From positions 245,415 to 280,360 of the forward strand of contig JAQGDQ010000310.1 in assembly GCA_030141605.1 (NCBI GenBank): DNA of 34,946 nt, written 5' to 3'. The DNA is from Tubiluchus corallicola (taxonomy: Eukaryota; Priapulida; Priapulimorpha; Priapulimorphida; Tubiluchidae). The notes below the pieces were generated by a model. It was not told where the DNA came from and did no database searches. It saw only the letters and a program-made list of their open reading frames with translations. Positions within the stretch are counted from its first letter, which is position 1. Each line of letters begins with the position of its first letter. Positions 17,101-29,100 of this stretch are shown piece by piece. Made by a program: the position numbers and the translations under genes.

Positions 17101-20100
17101 AAAAAGCTGTGAAAAAATATTATAGATGGGCATGTCAAATGTAACTGATTATTAAATTATATGTATTAATTATAAATTTCTTTTCATTGGTGGTATAAAT
17201 TAGCTTTATGGTCTATAGACAGTTTTTTTTTGCAAATTTGTTATATTTTTTTAAGTTGATGCGATAGCAGTAAAATAGACTGAACTTGTTAAGTGATTTG
17301 TCTTTTCCATTAACGGTTAAATTGCTTACGATATTTAATAATCATAAAAAAATTAAGTGCTTTTCACTGTTTTTACTTTGCTGTTTCAGCTGTAGATATT
17401 TGGTACGAGTTTTGCATGTTCTGCATCGGTTTAGGAAAGGGTGCTGAGTACACCAGGTCCGTTTTTGAGAGGGCCATCGCGGCCTGTGGCCTTCATGTCA
17501 CGACTGGCTACAAAATATGGGAAACTTACAGGTTGTACGAAACAACAGTATTGTCGTCTTTGCAGGTAATATTCACTATTGCCCGACCCTTAACTGCCAT
17601 GATAATTAATATTTGAGTAAACATGGTTTTTCTTATTAATACCATTATTATTAAATATTGCCTATATAGTTTACAAAGGAACTTTTACTTTTAGAAAGGA
17701 AATATTTATTTTCTGCAAGGTGAATGTAAACTGTCAGTGTGTTTTTATAGGTTTTAATAGGTTCAGTCGGTTAATTGGGCCAAAACTCTTCCATCCCAAA
17801 GTGAGTCTATTAAGCGGCACCTACTGTACTTGCAAGTTTATTGGTGGTTTTTAATTAATGGCCAAAAAGTTTTGCATGTTAAAAATTTAAATGCTGCAGC
17901 AGTGTCATCTCCAATCATCAGCTGAAAAGTAGCCACACTGACGTGCAAAACACTCAATGCATGGCAGCAAAACAAAAAAGAAATCAAATATGGTTTTCAC
18001 CACTGAAAATGAAGCACTGATAAAGATTTCTCGCCAAGAGAAAAAGGGACATAATATTCTGAATTGCTGTATCTGGAATTTCCTTCAAAAGTAAATGTAC
18101 AACAGAGCTGCTTGGTGCAAATGAACTAAGGGCAAAAATTGTTGACAGCTGCAACCAAATACACCTTAAAGAAGTGAGAAACTATGTCAGTTGTGGGAAG
18201 AAATGCTTTCGTCTAATTTGTGTTGAAAATGGCGGACACATAGAGCACTTGCTGACAAATTTTTTCCGGCATTTGCTTTTTTGAGTCATTCATTAAAAAT
18301 TTCTGTTTTTTTTGGACAAATATAATGAAATGATCTAAAGTTTTTGGCATTTATACATAGCCATGCATATTAATTAATGTGGTAATTTTCAAATTATTCC
18401 TTTATTTTTTTCTTATACTGTCGTGATCCAAACATTGACTCATTTTCTGTGCCACTTCGTATAGTATATACCTAATTGCTGGCATTTTGCAAAGTAATCT
18501 TGCATGTTACACATCAGTTGCATTGCATTGTTCTGCTTGTGCACTTAATGTTTATAAAGAGAAAGTTTGTTATCATAGCTATTGTGCTTTTTAACGTATT
18601 TAACACAATATTGCATGAATATTGTATGAGAATGGTCATCAAACATTACGTATTGTTCTTGTTTCTAACAACCTGTTGTCATGCGTGGGCATTTTCAGAT
18701 TTGCTTTAGCTCACCTTTGCAGTGAGAAGATAATGTAAATGTTCGTTGAGAAACTTAGCGCTTCGTAGCTCATTCTGTTTTTATGGTATAATATCATAGT
18801 GCTCTACATTCGCTTGAAGTTCTGACATTTGTTTATGACTTTCATCATGAATTCTACTTCACTGTTGGCTGGTTTTGCTGCAGTAAATGTAATGCGGAAA
18901 GCAAGATCAATTTTTTTACTAAGACTGCAGCAGTAATGGTAGTCCTACTGTTTGCATTGATATGTCTTGCTATCATTGTGAGAATGAATAACATTATATT
19001 GCATCATTGTGAGAATGAATAACATTATATTGCATCATTGTGAGAGTGAATGACATTATACTGCATCATTGTGAGAATGAATGACAGTATATTGCATCAT
19101 TGTGAGAATGAATAACATTATATTGCATCATTGTGAGAATGAATAACATTATATTGCATCATTGTGAGAATGAATAACATTACACTGCATCATTGTGAGA
19201 ATGAATGACATTATACTGTATCATTGTGAAAATGATCATAGGTAGTTTGCTTGTATTTCTGACAGTGATTTCCTTGTAAATGCGTTTCCAAATTTTCGAT
19301 TGCAATGAAAATACGACACACACATTTACGAATGCAAATGCTCTACTTTTGCAAACCTTTCGAATGTTTTTCGAAATGAGATGTTGTGAACATGAATACA
19401 TCTTCGTTGCTGGTTGATTTTGCTACCATGAACACAACAGAAAGTGGGGTTACATTTCTGGCAAAGTCTGTGATTTCAATAAAAGTTCTGCTGCTAATAC
19501 TATTAGGCATTGCTATAATAACTGGAAACTTATTAGTTCTGATTGCAGTTTGTAAGATTCCTCGTTTGCAAACTAAAACAAATGTTCTTGTTGCATCTCT
19601 TGCTGTAACTGATTTACTTGTTGGTTTATCAACACCAGCAGAAGTGACCAGAGTGTTGTATCCAGCTGTGTTGTCAAACTAAGTGTTTGTATTGGTGCTG
19701 TACATATGTGAATTTGGAATGGTGAATGCAAGTGCATTACACTTGTGTCTGATAGCAGCTGAAAGATATGTGGCTGTTGTTCATCCATTCAAGTATCACA
19801 CCCTCTTGAGAAAAGTGACCATTGTTGCCGCAGTTTCCATTACTTGGATTTTTGCTTTAACTGAGGCAGCTATTTACTTTATTTTCAGAATCATTTTCAA
19901 TGCACAAGGTCTGTTAATCGTCGATGCTACATTAGCATTTTATTTACCAGTGTTTACGATCTTTGTACTGTATGTCCTAATTTGGAAAACGGCAAGAAGG
20001 CACGTCTTGCAGATACACAGTCAAGGTCAAGAAAGCCAGGCAAACGTGATGCAAATGAAAGCAACAAAAACTTTAGCCATTGTTACCTTTGCTTTTCTGG

Positions 20101-23100
20101 TATGTTGGGGTCCCCTTTCTCTGTATCATACAGTTTGTTATATATTGCCTTATGAAGAGAAACATGAAATAGATCAGGCTTTATATGTATTTGGATTTAT
20201 CAACAGTGCCATTAATCCAATCGTTTATGCACTGTCTAGCACCGATTTTAGATGGGCTTTCAAAATGTTGCTTTCACGTGAATTGTAAAACTTAATGCGA
20301 AAAACTTTTACGTGAATTGCTTTCAGTTAATTATAGCTGAGTTAATAGCACGAAACTGAGAAACCGCACAAGTGAGCAAAATTCTTCAAATAGAGCACAC
20401 AATTGACCAAGTTTTTTGAAGCCAACATCCAAGTAATGTTTCAAAGATGTGCTACAAAATTGAGCAACATCTTATGTGTAATAGATCGTCATATTAATAA
20501 GCTTGATATAATGATGCAGAATTTGGAATGATGAATGCAACTTCTTTTCATCTGTGTCTGATAGCTACTGAAAGATACGTAGCTGTTGTTCATCCATTCA
20601 AGTATCACACCCTCATGAGAAAAGAAGCCGTGTTTGCTGCACTTTGCATTACTTGGACTTTAGCTTTAATTCAGGCTGTTATTAATATTATATTGAGATT
20701 TGTGTTTAAGATGCAGAGTATGATAATTCTTGACAATATTTTAGTCTTTTATTTACCAGTGCTTATGATTCTTGTGCTGTATGTCCTAATTTGGAGAACT
20801 GCAAGAAGGCATATCTTACAGATACACAGTCAAGGTCAGGGAAGCCAGGCAAATATGATGCAGATGAAAGCAACAAAAACCCTTGCCATCGTAACCCTTG
20901 CTTTTCTTTTATGCTGGGGACCTTTAACTTTGTATGGCACTTTTGTTTATATGTTGCTTTATAAAAGGAAATATGAAATATCTAAGGTTTTATTTTCGTT
21001 TGGATTTACCAACAGTGCTGTTAACCCAGTAATATATGCATTTACTAATAGTGAGTTTAAGATGGCTTTCAAGAAGATTTTGCATTACAATTAATAATGC
21101 ACAAATCCATTAATAATGAGTAACGTAAATTATATTTGAGTGTACTTTGCATGTCCTGTCTGGTTATGCGATGGCTAAATTAATTTTACATGTAGTATTA
21201 TAATTGTAATAGCTAAAGCCAGTGTATGCGCTTTGTGCCTGCAAATAGAAACATTATTGTTGTGGCTATATATAAAACTCTTTAATATATTGATAACTTT
21301 TTATTGTATAATTGTATTGTGAAAATGAAAGCACATAATCTGCTTTTATTTCTAGCAGTGTTTTGCCTTGTTACTTCATTGCCAGATTTGCCATTGTTAC
21401 TTCATTGCCAGATTTGCCATGAGTAACGGAGACTTTTGGTAAAAGAGACTTAACACCTGGTAGCTTGTTTCTTCTATCTTTCCTGATGGGTGATATAAGG
21501 CTGTAACGGTTTTAGCTCTGAAAATCAACTGAGTTGTGCCAATGTTTTAATACAAACACACAACCAACACAATTACTCAAGAATAACATTAATCTAGAAT
21601 GTCACATTTCAGAAATAAGGCTAGTTTATTTCTCATGGTTTTTATTGATAACCGAAAACCTTTTTGTTTTGTTATTTTCAGCTGATAATTGTTTTAGTTT
21701 GCAAATGAGGAATCCAAAACTGTTACCAACAGTAAGAAGTTGCTTGCAATTATAGCAATACCCGAAAATGCAAACAGCAGAACTTTTATCACAATTTTTG
21801 TACTTTGAAGTAAAATCAAGAAAAGGCGAAGTCAAATTTTCAGTTTTTTAAAAAACAAGTCAAAACCATCTCTTACCAAATTGCTAAAATTTAGCAAGGC
21901 TTACGGAGTTGTGAGGAGAGACTAGTTTATCCCAACTATCAGCATCTATGTCTACCAGTCTGGAACGATCCTAGGTTTTCCAAGTTATTTTCTTTTGATT
22001 TAGACGACATCACTAATTCGTTTTTCAGCCAAGCATTGGGTCCGTTCCCACGGCAGAACAGCAAGAAGCCACGCAGAAGCAGTCAGAGAGAATTTCCTCG
22101 CTTTTCAAACGGCAGCTGAGCATACCTCTTCAAGGTAATATTAGTAAACTGATTAAGAAAACCAAGGTCTTGTCATCCGTTAATAACCAATTGTTTTTTT
22201 TGTTTCACATTTTTATTACGTGTTACTATAACTTATTGATACTATAACTTATTTTTAATATCCAGAAATTATTCATAAGGAGCACCCTTAAAGCACAAGA
22301 AAACCCTCCACTTACCTAAAGCTTAAAAAATTCGTCTCGAAATTTTATACCGCTTTCATACTACCTTTTCGTTTGAATGGCTTGCATCGGCCGTAACGCT
22401 GTATCAAACGTGTAAATTTAAACTCCCGCAATGACCGTTAGGCACAGCCATTTTAATTGTATGTCGTTTGAAACAAGTTTTGATAACATTGCGTAAAGTT
22501 TGAAAAATAATCAGAGCATTCGTAACCCACATGTCACTAACTAAGTAAAATTTTAAATTACTGTATATTGTCAATAAGATTAAAAATACGTTTTTGGTTA
22601 GTGAGTGGCGCACCCTGGAGGGTGAGTCAGTGACATTTTACCATTTGGCACAAAGATTTTAATTTATTAGTCTAGTTAGATAGACTTCAATTGTTAAAAA
22701 GTGTAGAAAATATAAAGTGTTTAGTGACTTTTGAGGCACCCTGTGCAATGGAACAAAATTTAGTAGAAATTTTCAGCTGCATTGCATAGATTTTCTTGTA
22801 TGTGACCAACTGATGGAGTATCAGTGAATGAATAAACGACGTTTAATGATTGATGAAATCTTTTGCAGGAATGGAGTCAGTTTATGAAGAGTACGCCGAG
22901 TGGCTTTCCGACATGCCGGAACAAAACGTGACAAAGTCTTTCGAAAAAGCCAAAGTCCAACTTCAAGAGCTGATGGTTTACGAAGAAAAACTGGTAAGTG
23001 CAGCTGTCTTCATTCAACCTTCCAACAAGTGCCCAATGGTTTTTTTGAAAACTTTTTGAGTCGTAGTTTGTAAATATGACGTCATTGGAACTGTGGCACA

Positions 23101-26100
23101 GACTGAGTTGTGCCAGATCATTTACACTTGTGTCTGCATTGTTTACAATTGTGTCTGCATTGTTTACCGTTATTTCTGCATTGTTTAGCATTGTGTCTGC
23201 ATTGTTCACAATTGTGTCTGCATTGTTTACCGTTGCGTCTGCATTGTTTAGCATTGTGTCTGCATTCTTTACAATTGTGTCTGCATTGTTTCAATTGTGT
23301 CTGCATCACTTACAATTGTGTCTGCATTGTTTACAATTGTGTCTGCATTGTTTACCAGACTCTTTAAAGGGAAGAAAAGGCAGTCTTAAACTAGAGTCAC
23401 GCATCTTTATAGTGCTTATTACTGAGACGCCATAAAAAGTTGGCATTAAGTGAGTTTGGACTCATCACTGTTGAATCTGGATTGGTTGCAGCAGCTGATG
23501 ATGTCACATTCATTTTAAACCCGTATTCACCAGATTTCCAGAATTGTACATGATTGTTACGGTTAAACCTGCCTTGGGATTGCAAAAAAAGATGCCGCTA
23601 TAGCGAGTCTGGCATCATATGGCATTGGCATGAGGTGCATTAATGCATACATGTCTGTGCAAGTATTAAGCCAGGCCGGCATCATAGAGGGGGGACATTA
23701 TAACAAGGTTTGACTGTACGTCCCAAAAATGTGAAAGTTTCAAGACAAACATTTTTAGCTTTATGTAAGTAATGGGTTTTCTTATGTTTTGAAACGGTTG
23801 TTCTTAGTGTAACTTTCATCTTAAGAACACGTTTAAAAATACTCAGTTCGACAGTTTTAAGAATCGCTATGAAACAATAACTATGCACACAAAACTAATC
23901 AAAAGCTCGTAAATTGTGATAATAATCTTCTTTTAGGCACAAGCCGAGGGCAACACTTTACCAGCCTATCAGGAGTATATAGATTATGAAAAGAAGCAGG
24001 GCAACCCCGCACGCATTCAGTTGATCTACGAACGTGCAGTCACCGATAACTGTCTCAGCTTGCCACTCTGGATACAGTACACTAAATATCTGGTAAATTT
24101 ATCATTTAATGTACAGGTTATTGTTGACTTACGACTATAATTGGTTCTCGCCAGTAGGTCGTAAGACGAACTGAACGCAAGTCGGACCCTTATACTAAGG
24201 GTTGACAAAAGTCGTAAGTCGATGACTACCTGTGCAGAACTATCACTACCTTTATGTTTACATTTGTGGCAACGTGTTTTCGTTAATTTGAACACTTTCC
24301 CTACGTAATTTTGTTTTTGGTGACTAATAGTACATCTCTGAATTCTAGAGGTATCTTCGTAATTGTTGTCACTTTTGTAATCATCGTTTTGATTTTTGAA
24401 AGTTTTTCGCATCAAATAGTAAATTTGAATTTTCGCATTTTGTGCGATCAGCAGAGGCACCGAACCGGAGCTGTATTGCGAATCATTAATGTATAGATGC
24501 ATTAACCTGCAGAGGCACCGAACCGGAACTGTATTGTGAATCATTAATGTATAGATGCATTAACCTGCAGAGGCACCGAACCGGAACTGTATTGTGAATC
24601 ATTAATGTATAGATGCATTAACCTGCAGAGGCATCAAACCGAAGCTATATTGTGAATCATTAATGTATAGATGCATTAACCTGCAGAGGCATCAAACCGA
24701 AGCTGTATTGCGAATCATTAATGTATAGATGCATTAACCAGCAGAGGTACCAAACCGGAGCTGTATTGCGAATCATTAATGTATAGATGCATTAACCTGC
24801 AGAGGCATCAAACCGAAGCTGTATTGTGAATCATTAATGTATAGATGCATTAACCTGCAGAGGCATCAAACCGGAGCTATATTGTGAATCATTAATGTAT
24901 AGATGCATTAACCTGCAGAGGCACCGAACCGGAGCTGTATTGTCAATCATTAATGTATAGATGCATTAACCTGCAGAGGCACCAAACCAAAGCTGTATTG
25001 TCAATCATTAATGTATAGATGCATTAACCTGCAGAGGCACCGAACCGGAGCTGTATTGTCAATCATTAATGTATAGATGCATTAACCTGCAGAGGCACCG
25101 AACCGGAGCTGTATTGTCAATCATTAATGTATAGATGCATTAACCTGCAGAGGCACCGAACCGGAACTGTATTGTGAATCATTGATGTATAGATGCATTA
25201 ACCTGCAGAGGCACCGAACCAGAACTGTATTGTCAATCATTAATGTATAGATGCATTAACCTGCAGAGGCACCGAACCAGAACTGTATTGTGAATCATTG
25301 ATGTATAGATGCATTAACCTGCAGAGGCCCCAAACCAGAACTGTATTGTGAATCATTGATGTATAGATGCATTAACCTGCAGAGGCACCAAACCAGAACT
25401 GTATTGTGAATCATTGATGTATAGATGCATTAACCTGCAGAGGCACCAAACCAGAACTGTATTGTGAATCATTGATGTATAGATGCATTAACCTGCAGAG
25501 GCACCAAACCAGAACTGTATTGTGAATCATTAATGTATAGATGCGTTAACCTGCCTTTCATGTTTAACTAAAATCTCTCAGCTACATTGCTGCGTGTGCC
25601 TGTATGAAATTAGGAGCCTGGCCAATTGAGGCTTGAAACTGCATTCAATCTGAACTGACACTTGAGCAAAAAATTGTTTAAAGTTACTTTCCTAAGTTAT
25701 GCTGAGATTTGAAACTTGTTTTTTGTTTAACTTTCTGATGTAGCAATTATATCTATCCAGGGGTGTATTAAGACTTTACAACGCTCTAGGCTGATAGTTC
25801 TGTCCTGCCCATCTCTATTGTAAATTTATGATCATTTATGTAATGAGCAGATCAAACAAGTACTTGTGGTGTATTAGAAACAGTATTAACCTAGTTTTTA
25901 CGTAGTCATTATTAATTTACATGTATTTGCATAGCGCTTATGTTCAAACAGGCTGCGCAGCTACTTATTGTGTAATACCGTGCACCTATGTGTGGCACTT
26001 ATATAAAAGTTGAGCTCAGTAACTGCCTGTGGTGTGTTATAAAATGTGCCTTTAACATGAATATGAAAGTATATACATTTTTTGAGGAGAATAAGAATTT

Positions 26101-29100
26101 TTTCTAAAATGTGACGCCCTCAAACTTTTACGGCCCTAGTAGGCCTCTTGGCTAATACGACCCTGAACTGAAACAGAGTGTGGCGCATTGTTTCATCTCG
26201 GCACCGGTAAAACGCTTTATACATTGTCCCTCGCTACTTCGCAGTTCGTTTATCACAGACGCGCTGTTTCGCGGGTTTTTGCGGTACTCCGTCTAAAGTA
26301 TTTTTGCACATGCGTAGTACGTATTGTACAGAAATGTATAGATTTGATGAGTTTTGCATAAAAAATCAAAATGTATAAAAATATATTAAAAGTATTAATT
26401 CTAACATTAAAAGAATATTATAAATCACAAAAATCACCATTTACAGTAAATAGTGTACTTATTCGGCGGATGAATGCACACCAAAAACGAAATGTAGTAC
26501 TTGCGCCCGCTTGAGATGCTACTTGGTGACGTGAGATTGTACACAACACGTAAAGACTTAAAATAATGTATAACTACTAAAATAAGTATAGCGTCCCTAC
26601 TTCGTGGAAATTCACTTATGACGGGTGGGCCTGGAACGGAACACCTGCGATAAGTGAGGGAACACTGTGATTGATTTTCTTTGCTGTTAGATGTGTAAAA
26701 AGTGCCAAAACACTAGCTAGCCATTCTCTCTCCTGTCATGGTACTAATGGGACTGTCTATGTGTAAAGAGGTCAGATTACTTTTTATGGTAATGAGTAAC
26801 GTAATGTAATTACTCTGTTGAGTCTCGTAATCAGATTTGCTCGTTACTTTGGCTGCAATGGTACTTAACCTGCATCGCTTACAAACCCAAGGATAACATT
26901 TTAAACATTTTGCAAATGCAGAAAGACTAAATGTAACAGTCGCTGCATCTTGTGTGCAGGGAAGGAACTGTTACAGTCGACCCTCGTTAAACCGGACCCC
27001 GTTAGCCCGGATATCGGATAAGACGGACGTCATCTGTGGTAAAGGAAACTGACCGATTTCCGTCCGAGCCGGAGTGCTAAACACAACACGGCCTACAAAC
27101 TGTACAATAATTTCTTTATCCTCACAGGTTAACTATTTTAAAGTAATATACAGTATAGTATATAGTGCACAGTGTATAGTGCAATGTATATAGGCCTTAT
27201 TAAGGTGATTATTCCTGTATAATATAGACCATATATAGGCATATCGGATAAATCGGACAGTCGGCTAAACCGGACCACCCACCCCCCAATTAGTCCAGTT
27301 TAACGAGGGTTGACTGTACTTGCATCTAAAAACTCTGGTGCAGTAAATTTTGCTAGAAAATTGTAGAATGAATTAATCTGATGACAGATTTACGCAAACT
27401 GCAGAAACAATGCTCTAATTTCACTAAAGCCAAACAGATGTGCGATGTTTCGCTAAAGCATCAGCAGCAGCAGCAGCAGCAGTAGTAGATAGTATATCAC
27501 AATGATTTACAAAGATTAAAGAAGGGCGGGATGGTGAAAGACCAAAATGTCACCTAGCCAGCCATCCCTAAATAGTGAGTCTACTAATTTCAGCATGGCG
27601 AGCAAATATTGTTAGAACAAAGTAAAGATTTGAATAGGAAAACAGATCAAAATTATATTAATAGCAAACAATTATGGTAAATAAAATTATGCAAATTTAT
27701 GCAAAACAAAGTGAAAACAAAATTAGTAAAGCAGAGTTCTGTGGGTAAAACTAACTAATTAAAAGCAAAATAGCTAACAAACTAATTTGACTATGCAATA
27801 GTGACACTAAAAGAAGCAAAGTTGCATCTACTTTGTAATGAGTTATCACTAAGGATTTCCCTTGGGGAAAAGTAATTAATAGTTAGTAATTTGATTACAA
27901 TATCTCTGATACAATCAGTAATCTATGAACTATGAACTATGAATTTATTTTCACACATCAAAATACAATGTCAAACACATTAATAAACTTTAAATAAAAT
28001 AATTTGAGTAGTGCGAGGTGAGTGTACGACCATACGGTCATTAACACACTCACCTTACTTAAATGAAAAAATGATTATAGTTATGCATGCTGCTGTAGAT
28101 AACTTAATGTAAATAAGGATGAAGTAAATGATGTAATAATAGCAATGGTATAAGAGCAATAAACCTGAAAGTTGAAAAAGGAAAACATAATATGTAATTA
28201 CGATTTTGAGGGAGCCTTAAAGAGTGAAAAAAATTTTTTTTTAAATAGTTACGAATATGAATTATGTGATTATCTGTCAATGTACCACTTACTTGTATTA
28301 CAATGCACCATATTGCTTACTTGTATATACAATGATATACATATACACATATATATACCCAAATTTAAGTGTGGGAAAAGAGATTAAATTATACATTATA
28401 CTTGTAGTAATAACTATAATTGTATAGAACATTTAGATATAATTGATGGTAGTAATGTAGCCCTCGTAACCATTAAAGATGGGCTATGGGGAGGGAGGGG
28501 TGCAAATTACAGTGATTCAGTTATTAGTGAATATTAGTGATTCATATTCTTATAATTTGCCCCCTCGCCCTCACCATAGCCCATCTGTAATGGTTATGAT
28601 GGATCACTTTTCAAAAGTAACGAAGCCAACTTTGTCACAAGGAGAGGATTAAATGATGCCAACATGCTTTATATTCTCCAGCCGGGGTTTACATTGTATA
28701 TATTTCTATTGTGCCGTTCTACCTATGCACTATTTCCAGGATCGTGAGCTAAAGATACCTCATCTTGTCTTGGACGTCTACGAGAGATCTGTAAGGAACG
28801 TGTCGTGGTCTGCCACCTTGTGGGAGAAGTACATATTAGCCACGGAGCGCAACAACGAAGCGCATGCTAAAGTGATAGGTGAGTTATGCAAATTTCTAGT
28901 CACTTTTGTTTTAACTCACAAACAGTTTTTTCTTGTTTGATAGCAAGACAAGATGATTCTATGGTGTAAAATAACAAATTTTTAAGAAAGAATGACTAAT
29001 ATTCTATATTCACACAGGTACTACAATCAATGACTGCCATTTTCCAACTCAATATTGTAGTGTTTTATACGTCATTTCTATTAAAAAATAAAAAAGGCCA

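Noticed and set aside
22877-23435. Cys/His/Leu-rich and Asn/Ala-rich repetitive frames on both strands
   Set aside because: These come from the 21-bp minisatellite in intron 6, partly overlapping SART3 exon 6 on the opposite strand. A unit length divisible by 3 keeps frames open without coding.
24026-24544. A 172-codon minus-strand frame
   Set aside because: It overlaps SART3 exon 7 antisense, the 119-bp MITE and the first minisatellite units. No protein motif.
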